Of a stretch of DNA of 36,210 nt, positions 21,331 through 29,801 are shown piece after piece. Made by a program: the position numbers and the translations under genes. The first letter of the stretch is position 1, and every line of letters begins with the position of its first letter. The notes beneath the pieces are model-generated. The model saw only the letters and a program-made list of their open reading frames with translations, was not told where the DNA came from and did no database searches. Source of the DNA: a virus; the IMG/VR virus record IMGVR_UViG_3300015262_000021, positions 1-36,210 of that record; one strand, 5' to 3'.

Positions 21331-21343
21331 CAGCGGGCTGCTT

Positions 21344-22216
21344 TCAGATCCAGGCCGAGCGCCAGCGGGCGGTCAGCAGAGCAGAGGAGTTGTAGGCGGC
21401 GGCGCGGAACTGGAAGGTGACCATGCTCTTCGCGGGGATCACCGGCCAGTCGCTCGGAATCGTCAGGAACCTGCGCCGCGACACCACTCCGTTGAGGGTC
21501 ACCGTGTGGGCGTCCGTGTCGATGACGAGCTCGTCGCCGCTCGCGAGGTCCTGGCTGTAGTTGAGGAACCGGGCCGATCCATCGGGCATCTGCGCAAGGA
21601 TCTGCGGGGCGGACACAGGGCCGTCGATGACGAGGACCGGCCTCGTCTCGAACGTGCCCGCGTTCAGCGCGATGATCTGCCCGGCCACCGCGGTGGCGCT
21701 CAGCGTCCACGGCATCGTGGCCGGCAGGGTGAGGCCGCCGCTGGTCGAAGGGAGAGCGGTCGATCCCTGCTGCTGGGTGACGTCGTACCGGCGCGGGTCG
21801 GCAGCCGTCACCATCACCGAAAAGGTCGCCTTGGTGTCGGTCACGTACTCCAGGAGCAGATCGCCGGAGCGTCGCACGGTCGCCTGCTTCGGCGTGGTCT
21901 CCCACACCGTCAGCACGGTGTCCGTCAGGCCGGCCGCTGCCCGCAGCTGCTCCATCGCAGACTCCAGCAGGGCCTGCGACGCGGCGACGACCGTTCCGCC
22001 CAGAGTGACGGGGCGCGAGCCGAGGTAGACCGGGGAGGCCCACGTCCCGTGGTCGCCCTCCCGGTCGGTGTACTCGCCTCGGACGCCCGGCGAGTCCCAG
22101 CCCCTGATGGTCTGGAGGTACCAGGCGGTGCCATCGGCGTCGACCTCACCCAGGTCCACGGCGCCCAGGCTCGCCCTGACCCCGCCCCCCAGGGCGGCAC
22201 CTGGCGTATACGGCAT
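21344..22216 (-). CDS. Distal tail protein (Dit-like)
   Basis: This 290-residue protein is encoded directly after the tape measure, the usual place for Dit. It contains YLGSRPVTLGGTVVAASQAL, TVLTVWETTPKQATVRRSGD and FSVMVTAADPRRYD, the strand order typical of siphophage Dit N-terminal domains. The C-terminal half shows NAGTFETRPVLVIDGPVSAP and DELVIDTDAHTVTLNGV, a galectin-like Dit region. Dit hexamers join the tail tube to the tip. The assignment rests on these patterns and gene order. Confidence 0.78.
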   Translation of the reverse strand: MPYTPGAALGGGVRASLGAVDLGEVDADGTAWYLQTIRGWDSPGVRGEYTDREGDHGTWASPVYLGSRPVTLGGTVVAASQALLESAMEQLRAAAGLTDTVLTVWETTPKQATVRRSGDLLLEYVTDTKATFSVMVTAADPRRYDVTQQQGSTALPSTSGGLTLPATMPWTLSATAVAGQIIALNAGTFETRPVLVIDGPVSAPQILAQMPDGSARFLNYSQDLASGDELVIDTDAHTVTLNGVVSRRRFLTIPSDWPVIPAKSMVTFQFRAAAYNSSALLTARWRSAWI

Positions 22217-22228
22217 GCCCTACCCCCT

Positions 22229-25200
22229 TCAGCCGGTGAAGTTGATGACGCGGGCGATGTCGTGTGCCTGCTCGGCGGCCGACTGCTTGGCGCCGTGCAG
22301 GTGCACCTCGATGTGCTTGGACACCTCGCGCGCCACCGCGGCCGTGGAGGGCGCCGACCCGTACCGTCCGGCTGGCACCAGCTGGTAGCCCATGGCGGCC
22401 GCGGTCTTGGACAGCAGTGCCCTCGATCGCGACGAGCTGTTCCAGGGGATCCACGACTCACGCACGCCTGCCTCGCCGCCGAGCACCATGGTGGGCCGGG
22501 AGAGGATGCCGCCGGCCGCCATCGCGACACCGCCCTGCTGGTTCCACTGCCGCACGAAGGTGTCCTTGTAGGCCGCGGGCAGCGCCTTGATCTGCCCGGT
22601 CATCTTCGGCACCAACGCCTTGATGGTGGCCACGTCCAGACCTGCCGCGATCAGGTCGGCGAACCCCCGGTTCGGGGCGCCGCGTAGCGTCGTCAGCAGG
22701 GTCAGGCTGTTGGCCAGGTCCTCGCCGGTCAGCGTCCCCTGGGCGGTCTTCACCTGCGCATTCGCCTTCGATGCCGCGGCGGTGTTGCCCGCTGCCTCGT
22801 GGGCGAGCGTCATCGCCGAGGCGTCGCCCTGGGCGGCCAGGGCCTGCGCCAGGTCCCCGAAGCCCTCACTCGCGAGCTTCTGCAGGTCCGCGGCGAACTG
22901 CTGGGACTCCTTCGTCGAGCCGTTCAGCTGCTTCGTGAAGTCGGCGAGGGTGGCCTTGGCGTACTCGCCGGTCTTCTGCAGCTTGTCGGTGATCGACTTG
23001 AATTGCTTGTCGCTGGCCTTGGCGAGCGCGTTGACGAGGGCGTATCCGTCCTCGCCCATGCCCTCCAGCAGGGCCTGCAACTCCTTGCCGCCCCGGGCGC
23101 CGACCTTGGCGAGGTTCTTCCTCCACTTGTCGGTCGCCGCGACGGACTTGTTGAGCTGCGCCTCGTAGGCGTTCAGGTTGAAGCCGGCGGGCGCCTTGGC
23201 GCCCTTCTTCACCCCGAGGGCCTTGTCCGCGGCGTAGACGTCCTGCCGCTCCTGCGCGACCTTCTTGTCCGCGGACTTCTTCGCCGACGTGGCCTTGTCG
23301 ACCCGCTCCTCGGCGGACCGCAGCTGGGCGGCGGTGTGGTGGCCCTTGCGGACCCTGGAGAGGTTCTTCTCCGCTTCCCTCAGGTTGTCGGCGGCCTTCT
23401 TCTGCGCGGCGAGCGCCTTGTTGAGGTCGTCCCACGCCTTCTTGAGTGCCTCGACTTCCTTGTCGTAGCGCTCCATCGCGTCCGAGGGGCCACCGAGCAC
23501 CGGCTGCCCAGTCGGCGAGTACTGGAACCCGCCGAGCAGACCGCCGGAGGCGAACCACTGCACCGAACCGCCGAGACGCTTCACCGTCTCGGCGGCGATC
23601 TGACGGGACCGCGAACGCTTCGACGGGGCGAGCGGGATGTACGCCTCGTCTCCGGCCTCGTCCTCCGCCCATACCCGCCACGTGCCCTTCCGGGCGATCT
23701 GCGCGACGTGGTTTTCGTGCATGCCGCCGTCGGCGTAGAACGTCAGAATGCCGCCGTCGGCCTGCGCATTGACGCCCCGGCCGCCCTTCCCGGTATTGAT
23801 CGTCCGGTTCTCGGTGATCAGGGTGATGGTCTTGCCGTGCAGGGCGTCGATACGCGCTTGCAGGGCGGCCAGCGCCGTCTTCACCCCTCCGGTGGGCACC
23901 GTGATGGAGATCTGCCTGTTGGGCAGCCTCTTCACCGTGAAGCCGACGTCCTCAAGCGCCTTGATGGCGGGACCGCTGGGCGCCCGCACCGTGATCGACT
24001 TTCCTGCCGGGACGGAGGACAGCTTCTGCCCCAGCGTCGTCAGCTCGTCCGCGGCCTTCTCCGCGCCCGGTGTCGTGACCGTCGTGGCCACGCCTGCCGG
24101 CAGCCTCAGGTAGGCGGCGGCGAGCGCGTCGACGGCGTCCTTGGAGAATCCCCTGGCCTTGAGGTCCTCCTTGAGGAGGCCGATGTCACGCTCAAGAACT
24201 TTCTGCCCGGCCTGCTGGCTGTTCTTCTCCTCGGCGACCGCCTGGGCGTGCTCCATCGCCGCGTTGGCCGCATCCAGGAACGCTGACTTGACCTTGCGGC
24301 CCTTCTCCGTGGTGACGTCCAGCGAGTGGCCGTTCTCCTTCACCGCGTCATTGAGGTCGGCCAGGGACTGGCGGAACTGGATCTCCTGCTGGGCCGTCGA
24401 GATCGCAGTGCCGTTGAGGCCCTTCAGTGCGTCGGCCAGCTTCTCCGCCTCGGACCGCTGGTCCTGGATTTCGTCGGCGGTGAGGCCCATCTCCTTCGCC
24501 AGCTGGGCTTGGGAGTCCGCGGACATCTTCGACTGGGTGTCGGTGTCCGTCAGCGCGTTGGAGTACCCCGGCAGGAGCGTGCGCAGCTTCTCCGTCGACG
24601 TGCCCTGCGCCTCGGCCTCCTTGGCCAGTCGGCTGAACGCCTGCGCTGCGACGTCCGGGGCGCCGCCCTGGACCAGGTTCTTGAGGGCTTCGTCGACAGC
24701 CTTGAGCTTGTCGCGTGCTTCGTCCAGAGGCTGGGAGTCGGAGCCGAGATGGGTGATGGTGTAGAGCGAGTCACCGATGCGGTCCAGGACGCCCGGGTGG
24801 GCGATACGGGCCGCAGCGTCCCCGAAGTCGTTGAGGTCAGCGCCGAACTTCTTGGTGAGCTCGCCCGTCGCCTTGCCGGTCTTGCCGAAGGTGTAGAGGG
24901 CGTTGCCCAGCTTCGACACGTTCGGCGGGGCGTCCTCGAACGCCTGCTTCAGCTTGTCTGCGCCGAAGGACATGGCCTCCAGGGTCGCGACGACCACACC
25001 CGCGCGTCCCAGGCCATTGAGGAGGACCCGCGTCCGCGCGGCCGTGATGCCGAGCTGGGTCAGCGCGGTGCGGGTGGCGGCGATCCTCGGGAGCAGCAGA
25101 ACGAACCCGGTGACGGCGAGGGTGGCAGCGCCGCCGATGCCGGTCAGCATGGTGATGGCGTGCTGGGCTCCGGCGGGCAGCTGGTTGTAGGCGTTGACCA

Positions 25201-26266
25201 GCCGGGTCACCCACTGGACCATGCCGCGCAACGCGCTGTTGGCGGAAGTACCGCCCTCGATGAGGGCGACCTCGATGGCGCCGCGCAGGCGCTGCAGGTC
25301 GCCGACGAGGTTGTCGGTCTGGATGGACGCCATGCGGCCGGCCGCGCCCTGGTCGTCGACGGCCTTGACGTACTTCTGGATGCCCTGCGCGCCGAGCTCG
25401 TAGAGGATCGTCGCGGAGCGGACCGCGTCCGATCCGAAGATCGTGGCGAACGCGGCGTTGCGGGCCTCGGGGGTGAGGTTCTTGAAGGACGACTGGAGGT
25501 TCCCGGCAAGCTTGGTGAGGCCGACGAACTTGCCCTGGCTGTCGTAGGCGGTGAAGCCGAGCCGGTCCATCATCTTGCGGGCTTCGTCCGACTGCGGCGT
25601 GAGTCGCTGCAGCATCACCTTCAGGGACGTACCGGCGTCGGAGCCGATGAGGGCGTGGTCGGCGAACGCGGCGAGCGTTCCCACGGTGTCCTCGAGGGAC
25701 AGCCCGGTCTGGTTGGCGAGCAGGCCGCCCTGGCGCAGGGACATGCCCAGGCCGTTCATGTCGGCCGCGCTCTTGTTGGCCGCGGCGGACAGGACGTCGG
25801 CAATGTGGCTGACGTCCTTGCCCTGTAGGCCGAAGGTGTTCATCGTCTGGGCGGCGATGGTCGCCGAGTCGGCGAGGTCCATCTGCCCGGACGCGGCCAG
25901 CGCCAGGGACCCCTTGAGGGCGCCCCCGGTGATGTTCGCGACCGAGACGCCGGCGCGCGCCAGCTCCGCTTCGGCGTCAGCGGCCTGGGTGGCGGTGAAC
26001 GAGGTGGTCTTCCCCGCTTCCAGGGCCGCCGCGCGCAGCTGCTTCATCTGCGTCGACGAAGCCCCGGTCACGGCGCGGACGTTGCTCAGAGCCTTGTCGA
26101 ACTTCGCGGCCGACGCGGCAGCGATGGCGAAGCCGGTGACCATCGCCGTGCCGACCGCAGCCCCGGCGCCAGCGAGACGGGAGGTGTTGTCGGCGGCCTG
26201 CCGCATGCCGCGCGTGTACTGGCTGATGTCCGCGCGCAGCCGGACGGTGACGGTACGGGTGGCCAC
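22229..26266 (-). CDS. Tape measure protein
   Basis: At 1345 residues this is the largest gene; the GTG at 26266 follows GAGGGGG. The N-terminal 330 residues match the TP901-type tape measure core (FDKALSNVRAVTGASSTQMK and ANKSAADMNGLGMSLRQGG). Hydrophobic helices lie near 365-400 (ITMLTGIGGAATLAVTGFVL). Long helical stretches follow. A motif of the type E-x-G-x-E-A-Y-I-P-L before a basic helix (DEAYIPLAPSKRSRSRQIA) appears about two-thirds along and again near the C-terminus as GEAGVRESWIPWNSSSRSRA. The protein sets tail length and is injected with DNA. Confidence 0.93.
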   Translation of the reverse strand: MATRTVTVRLRADISQYTRGMRQAADNTSRLAGAGAAVGTAMVTGFAIAAASAAKFDKALSNVRAVTGASSTQMKQLRAAALEAGKTTSFTATQAADAEAELARAGVSVANITGGALKGSLALAASGQMDLADSATIAAQTMNTFGLQGKDVSHIADVLSAAANKSAADMNGLGMSLRQGGLLANQTGLSLEDTVGTLAAFADHALIGSDAGTSLKVMLQRLTPQSDEARKMMDRLGFTAYDSQGKFVGLTKLAGNLQSSFKNLTPEARNAAFATIFGSDAVRSATILYELGAQGIQKYVKAVDDQGAAGRMASIQTDNLVGDLQRLRGAIEVALIEGGTSANSALRGMVQWVTRLVNAYNQLPAGAQHAITMLTGIGGAATLAVTGFVLLLPRIAATRTALTQLGITAARTRVLLNGLGRAGVVVATLEAMSFGADKLKQAFEDAPPNVSKLGNALYTFGKTGKATGELTKKFGADLNDFGDAAARIAHPGVLDRIGDSLYTITHLGSDSQPLDEARDKLKAVDEALKNLVQGGAPDVAAQAFSRLAKEAEAQGTSTEKLRTLLPGYSNALTDTDTQSKMSADSQAQLAKEMGLTADEIQDQRSEAEKLADALKGLNGTAISTAQQEIQFRQSLADLNDAVKENGHSLDVTTEKGRKVKSAFLDAANAAMEHAQAVAEEKNSQQAGQKVLERDIGLLKEDLKARGFSKDAVDALAAAYLRLPAGVATTVTTPGAEKAADELTTLGQKLSSVPAGKSITVRAPSGPAIKALEDVGFTVKRLPNRQISITVPTGGVKTALAALQARIDALHGKTITLITENRTINTGKGGRGVNAQADGGILTFYADGGMHENHVAQIARKGTWRVWAEDEAGDEAYIPLAPSKRSRSRQIAAETVKRLGGSVQWFASGGLLGGFQYSPTGQPVLGGPSDAMERYDKEVEALKKAWDDLNKALAAQKKAADNLREAEKNLSRVRKGHHTAAQLRSAEERVDKATSAKKSADKKVAQERQDVYAADKALGVKKGAKAPAGFNLNAYEAQLNKSVAATDKWRKNLAKVGARGGKELQALLEGMGEDGYALVNALAKASDKQFKSITDKLQKTGEYAKATLADFTKQLNGSTKESQQFAADLQKLASEGFGDLAQALAAQGDASAMTLAHEAAGNTAAASKANAQVKTAQGTLTGEDLANSLTLLTTLRGAPNRGFADLIAAGLDVATIKALVPKMTGQIKALPAAYKDTFVRQWNQQGGVAMAAGGILSRPTMVLGGEAGVRESWIPWNSSSRSRALLSKTAAAMGYQLVPAGRYGSAPSTAAVAREVSKHIEVHLHGAKQSAAEQAHDIARVINFTG

Positions 26267-26280
26267 GGGTCACCCCCTCG

Positions 26281-27113
26281 TCAGTCAGTGCTGGGCATGC
26301 GCTCGATCTGGACGTGCAGCCCGTCGGAGCCGCTCTTGTTCTTGGCCTGGTGGGCGCGCACGGCCCGGGCCGAAGTGGCGCACGCGTGGCACCGGATCAG
26401 CTCGGCGCTGTAGGAGAACTCGTTGGCCCTGTCCGTGGCCTCGCTCCAGGGCTGCCTGCACTCCGGGCACGCGTCGGCCTCGACGTGCAGGAGGGCGAAA
26501 GCCCAGGCCCGGTCCTCCCGCAGCCACAGCGGCTCGCCGTCCTGCACGACGCGGCCCATCAGCACGGACCGGGGAACTCCCCATGCCCGTGCGGCTTCTA
26601 CTTCTCGCCGCCAAGGGCCGCCAGGAGCGCGGAGGCGGCCAACGAGAAAGGGATGAGTTCGCTGCTGTTGTGGACGTCCCACGCGGCGTCGAACAGCTTC
26701 TTGATCTCGCCCTGGTTGAGCTTCTCGAACAGCTCGGCGGCCTGGTCCTCGGTCATGACCGGGTCGACGCAGGACGCGGCGATCAGCGCCTTGATGAAGC
26801 TCTCGCCGAATGCCTCGTTGTCGCTGGTCGGCGGGTGGGCGGCGAGCAGATCCGAGTACGCCTTGTCGCCGATGTACCGCAGAGAGAACGGGACTTCAGC
26901 CTTGCGGGCCTTGTCCCGGACCTCCTTGAGCTGGGCGGCCAGGGCGCGGCCCGGGTGCTCTTCGGTGAGGTCGGACGGCTGCCAGTCCTCGGAGACCCTG
27001 GCCAGCTCGTCCGCGAGGCGCTCCGCCTCGCCCGCCAGGTCGCCCCGGATGCACACGCTGACGGTGCGCTCCCGGGGCGTCGCCTCGGCGAGGATGTCGT
27101 CGATGCTCGCCAT
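26281..27113 (-). CDS. Tail assembly chaperone, long form by -1 frameshift
   Basis: The second reading frame (to stop 26281) lies in the -1 phase relative to the short chaperone. The slippery heptamer C-CCT-TTC occurs at 26652-26646 in exactly the right phase, within codons ATC-CCT-TTC. Slipping gives 156 shared codons followed by LVGRLRAPGGPWRREVEA and a C-terminal domain of 121 residues, 277 in all. The extension has two cysteine pairs (ACPECRQPW and IRCHACATSA), probably a zinc site. As in lambda G and GT, both forms should help the tape measure recruit tube protein. The interval is written as one span; the frame changes at 26646. Confidence 0.82.
26598..27113 (-). CDS. Tail assembly chaperone, short form
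   Basis: The 171-residue protein starts at ATG 27113, sharing one base with the tail tube stop (TGATG). It is acidic and helical (MASIDDILAEATPRERTVSV; VMTEDQAAELFEKLNQGEIK) and lies between the tail tube and tape measure genes, the invariant place for siphophage chaperones. It ends LLAALGGEK after passing the slippery site. Most ribosomes should terminate here and make this form in excess. Confidence 0.85.
   Translation of the reverse strand: MASIDDILAEATPRERTVSVCIRGDLAGEAERLADELARVSEDWQPSDLTEEHPGRALAAQLKEVRDKARKAEVPFSLRYIGDKAYSDLLAAHPPTSDNEAFGESFIKALIAASCVDPVMTEDQAAELFEKLNQGEIKKLFDAAWDVHNSSELIPFSLAASALLAALGGEK
26646..26652 (-). promoter_or_regulatory. -1 ribosomal frameshift site CCCTTTC
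   Basis: On the minus strand the heptamer reads C-CCT-TTC in the zero frame, fitting X-XXY-YYZ, so both tRNAs can re-pair as CCC-TTT. The shifted frame is open for 121 more codons. No other in-phase slippery heptamer stands out in the overlap. Confidence 0.8.
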
Positions 27114-27592
27114 CAGGCGACCAGCGCGTTGGTCGCGGGCTGGTCCGTGACCTTCATCGGCGACGTGAACTTCGTGACTTCGTTCGCGGCCGGCGCCACG
27201 TTCGCCCGCTCCCCGCAGGTGATCGGGTACACCTCCACCTGCTGCCCGACGGTCCACGCCGTGGTGTAGGCGATGCCTCGGCGGACCACGAGGTAGCCGC
27301 TGACGCCGTACATCAACGTCGTGTAGGGGGCGTCGTCGCTGGGGTTGTCGCCCCGCTTGAATGTGAGCTCGTTGTCGAAGCCGATCCGGCCCACGGTCTT
27401 CGTGTCGAAAGTGGACGCCAGTGAGCTTGTGTCGACGTCGGCGGTCGTCGGGTCGGTCTTCAGGCCGTCCGGCGTGATCCGCTTGGTGAGATCGAGCGCC
27501 GCGTTCAGCTCGGTCGTGGTCGGCGCGTTGATGTTCGCAATGGACGACGCCCACGCCACGCGGGTCTTGCCGTCGCTGATCAGGTCACCCAT
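27113..27592 (-). CDS. Major tail (tube) protein
   Basis: This 159-residue protein begins MGDLISDGKTRVAWASSIAN. Alternating strands and the segments TVGRIGFDNELTFKRG and VSGYLVVRRGIAYTTAWTVG are typical of siphophage tail-tube proteins of the lambda V type. GGAGGACC precedes the ATG. It sits just upstream of the chaperone pair and behind a terminator-like hairpin, which may help set its high expression. Confidence 0.82.
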   Translation of the reverse strand: MGDLISDGKTRVAWASSIANINAPTTTELNAALDLTKRITPDGLKTDPTTADVDTSSLASTFDTKTVGRIGFDNELTFKRGDNPSDDAPYTTLMYGVSGYLVVRRGIAYTTAWTVGQQVEVYPITCGERANVAPAANEVTKFTSPMKVTDQPATNALVA

Positions 27593-27640
27593 GAGGTCCT
27601 CCAGGGCATGAGAAAACCCCGGCCAGACGGCACGGGGCGG
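27590..27640 (-). terminator. Hairpin with T-run before the tail tube gene (leader copy A)
   Basis: On the minus strand CCCCG and CGGGG (27637-27633 and 27621-27617) flank an 11-base loop and are followed by TTTT (27616-27613), an intrinsic terminator layout. The sequence then reads CTCATGCCCTGGAG up to the tail tube start. It is closely similar to the leader at 18208-18260. Confidence 0.62.
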
Positions 27641-27658
27641 GCGATGGTTGGGGGCGGA

Positions 27659-27988
27659 TCAGATCCGCAGGGCGGCGACGGTCACGGTCGTCGCGGAGCT
27701 ATAGCCGATGGCGCACAGGCCGTCGGAGGCGTTCTTGAGAAGGTCTTCGTTGAGCGGGCCGATCATCTTGTCGGCTCCGGCGGCGATGGTGACGGTGACG
27801 TTGGAGACGGCCTGTCCGCGCACAACGGCCGCAGCCGTGAGCGTGACGGTGATGCTGGCCCCCGAGCCGTTCTTGACGTGCACGAAGTTGCGATCTCCCG
27901 GCGCGCACTTGTCACCGCCGCCAGCAGCGTTGCTGTAGTTCGGCGCAAGTCCGGCCAGGGAGATGGCCTGGGTGGTGAGAGTTGCCAT
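27659..27988 (-). CDS. Small beta-rich virion-like protein, 109 aa
   Basis: The ATG at 27988 follows GGAGGG. The chain alternates strands: RNFVHVKNGSGASITVTLTA, SNVTVTIAAGADKMIGPLNE, and AIGYSSATTVTVAALRI. This resembles small phage proteins of immunoglobulin-like or decoration fold that occur beside capsid and tail genes. It lies between the tail terminator and the tail tube. A virion decoration or tail accessory role is inferred, not shown. Confidence 0.62.
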   Translation of the reverse strand: MATLTTQAISLAGLAPNYSNAAGGGDKCAPGDRNFVHVKNGSGASITVTLTAAAVVRGQAVSNVTVTIAAGADKMIGPLNEDLLKNASDGLCAIGYSSATTVTVAALRI

Positions 27989-28001
27989 GGGGTGCCCTCC
28001 A

Positions 28002-28415
28002 TCAGGCGGGAGTTGAGCGGATCCGGTACTGGACCGGGAGGAAGTAGACGGGTGGGGTGACGTCGTCATCCCGCCCTACGGGTGGCCCGCCCAGGTCCTC
28101 TGGGGGCCAGCAGGAGCGGCCCTCGACGATCGGAGGGGCGGCCAGAGCCTTGCGGACCTTGTCGGCGACCCACAGCACGCGCTCGACGTCGCTGCCCACG
28201 CAGGTGATCTGCATGGTGGAGTCGAAGTCGGTGCGCTCGTCGGCGAGGGACTCGCACACGGACATGCCGGGATCGGGGTAGAGGACCGCGTACAGGTCCG
28301 GCCGCGTCCAACCGCCGGTTGTGGGCTCGCCGCCCACGTATACCGTCAGGCCGGCCGTCTCCAGGGCGCCCTTGACGGCGTCCTGGTGGGGCAGCACCTC
28401 GGGAACAGTGGTCAT
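28002..28415 (-). CDS. Tail terminator-like protein, 137 aa
   Basis: I chose ATG 28415 after GGTGAG; the longer frame overlaps the previous gene in another phase. The protein begins MTTVPEVLPHQDAVKGALET and contains LYAVLYPDPGMSVCESLADE and TMQITCVGSDVERVLWVADK. This helix-strand order and gene position match siphophage tail terminators, which cap the tail tube before head joining. The C-terminus ends in a strand (VYFLPVQYRIRSTPA). Confidence 0.68.
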   Translation of the reverse strand: MTTVPEVLPHQDAVKGALETAGLTVYVGGEPTTGGWTRPDLYAVLYPDPGMSVCESLADERTDFDSTMQITCVGSDVERVLWVADKVRKALAAPPIVEGRSCWPPEDLGGPPVGRDDDVTPPVYFLPVQYRIRSTPA

Positions 28416-28419
28416 CTGC

Positions 28420-28818
28420 TCACCACCAGGCGAGGCCGCGTTCGGCGATGAGCGCCATCTGAGCCTCGAAGCGGGGCTCTTCGACGTCCAGGGCCCGGCC
28501 CCCGTCGCGGTGCGGTGGGTTCTTCGCCGACCCGTACTCGAGGAGGTTGCCCAGCGCACCCTGGGGGGCCTCCTTGTCCGGGCCGATGATGGCCATGACG
28601 ATGTCGCGCCCGTAGTTGGCGATGTCGAAGCCCACGGCCGCCGGGTAGGCGGGCGCGTGCCGGCCGGAAGACTGCCGGGCGTTCTTTCGCCAGTCCCGCT
28701 TGATGTTCACGGCGCCGCGCATCGTGACCGAGCGGGCATCCCTGCGTATGCGGGGAATGGCCCGCGCCAGGTGCCGCTCGAGGCGCCGCACGTCGCTCAT
28801 GTCGAAGCGGTTGTCCAT
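28420..28818 (-). CDS. HK97 gp10-like head-tail joining protein
   Basis: The 132-residue protein starts at ATG 28818, sharing one base with the upstream TAA. The basic N-terminal helices (LERHLARAIPRIRRDARSVT) and the later GALGNLLEYGSAKNPPHRDG are hallmarks of HK97 gp10-type proteins, where the Y-G-t-x-x-x-P-x-x-P turn closes the fold. These proteins complete the connector between head and tail. Position among the connector genes supports it. Confidence 0.8.
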   Translation of the reverse strand: MDNRFDMSDVRRLERHLARAIPRIRRDARSVTMRGAVNIKRDWRKNARQSSGRHAPAYPAAVGFDIANYGRDIVMAIIGPDKEAPQGALGNLLEYGSAKNPPHRDGGRALDVEEPRFEAQMALIAERGLAWW

Positions 28819-29228
28819 TACGACCGGTCCTCCGTGATCAGGCGCCAGGCGGTGGCCTGGTCGCCGAAGTTGGCCCCGGTCACCCAGAGGACGAGCCCGA
28901 TCATGCGGGCGTCAGGGGAGGCGAGGACCTCCACCTGCATGCCGGGCAGAACGCGGGTACCGGAAGCCAGCTGGGTGCCTGCGGGCAGAGCCACCTGGTA
29001 CTCCAGCAGCCGCACCTCACGGCTGCCCGCCTGGACGTCCTCGCCGGCCGCCTGGGCGATCGGCTTCACGCGGGCGATGCCCTCGTACAGCGTCGTCTTC
29101 GCCCCGGGCGTTGTGGTGCCGGTGGTCCGGTCGAAGATGCCGTCAGCCTGCGAGTACAGGCGCACGGTGTCCCGCATCCGCGCCTCGGCCGCCGCGCGCC
29201 CCGCGGCGAGGACGTTGTCGACGCTCAT
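28818..29228 (-). CDS. Head-tail connector protein, DUF6093-like
   Basis: The ATG at 29228 overlaps the previous stop (ATGA). The product of 136 residues has a helix (NVLAAGRAAAEARMRDTVRL) followed by beta strands (EVRLLEYQVALPAGTQLASG; DARMIGLVLWVTGANFGD). The layout and position between the adaptor and gp10-like genes fit head-closure (stopper) proteins such as SPP1 gp16, here in the actinophage form I recall as DUF6093. Confidence 0.7.
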   Translation of the reverse strand: MSVDNVLAAGRAAAEARMRDTVRLYSQADGIFDRTTGTTTPGAKTTLYEGIARVKPIAQAAGEDVQAGSREVRLLEYQVALPAGTQLASGTRVLPGMQVEVLASPDARMIGLVLWVTGANFGDQATAWRLITEDRS

Positions 29229-29569
29229 GTCGCCCCCGGCACGATGCTGAACGCGCCGCCCTGCGCTGGTCGCAGCTCCTCGGCTTCCTCGTCCGACAGA
29301 TAGATCTCGCCCCGCGAGCGGGAAGAGTCGATCGTGTAGGAGAAGTCGTCGATGGACTCCTGCCGGCGCCCGTCCGGGTTCTTCAGGACCCGCAGCACCA
29401 TGGAGCAACAGACCTTCTTCGAGACGTCCGTTGGCGTGGAGTACTGCGGAAACCGCTTCAGGATCAGGGCGGTGGCGTCGTCGAGCCAGGCGGTGGCCTG
29501 GCGTGCCTCGGACGACGTCAGATCGCGGCCCATGCGGTCCGCGAGGTCGGTGAGGGTTGCCAGTGCCAC
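29225..29569 (-). CDS. Head-tail adaptor protein
   Basis: The 114-residue product starts at GTG 29569 behind TAGGAGG. The helix-rich start (ALATLTDLADRMGRDLTSSE; ARQATAWLDDATALILKRFP) is typical of gp6/gp15-type adaptors that sit under the portal ring. VCCSMVLRVLKNPDGRRQES and a serine-rich beta strand follow, ending with SDEEAEELRPA. Gene order after the capsid fits the first connector protein. Confidence 0.75.
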   Translation of the reverse strand: MALATLTDLADRMGRDLTSSEARQATAWLDDATALILKRFPQYSTPTDVSKKVCCSMVLRVLKNPDGRRQESIDDFSYTIDSSRSRGEIYLSDEEAEELRPAQGGAFSIVPGAT

Positions 29570-29578
29570 CGGTGCCTC

Positions 29579-29788
29579 CTACTTGGCGCCGTCGCCGCCG
29601 TCGCCCTTGTCGTCGGACTTGGCGGAGGCCTTGACCTCGCTGACCTCGTAGTCCTCGGGCAGGGCGCGCAGCCGCTTGATGACGCCGGCGTCGGACGTCT
29701 CGAACTGGCCGTCCTTGAACTGGGCCCAGATGCCCTTGTCGTCCTGGAGGATCAGGCCGGGGTACTTGCTGGTCTGGAAGTTCGCCAT
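29579..29788 (-). CDS. Small protein after the capsid gene, 69 aa
   Basis: The product begins MANFQTSKYPGLILQDDKGI, continues with WAQFKDGQFETSDAGVIKRL and ends in a lysine- and aspartate-rich tail. The first 50 residues look like a compact beta-alpha fold; the tail is disordered. Actinophages often encode such a protein between capsid and adaptor genes. The role is unknown; it may decorate or finish the head. Confidence 0.62.
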   Translation of the reverse strand: MANFQTSKYPGLILQDDKGIWAQFKDGQFETSDAGVIKRLRALPEDYEVSEVKASAKSDDKGDGGDGAK

Positions 29789-29801
29789 GGCGGCGGTCTC
29801 C

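Noticed and set aside
27763-28002. Alternative-frame small genes over the 109-aa gene
   Set aside because: Arginine- and proline-rich shadows without start signals; the frame with GGAGGG and a beta-rich product fits better.
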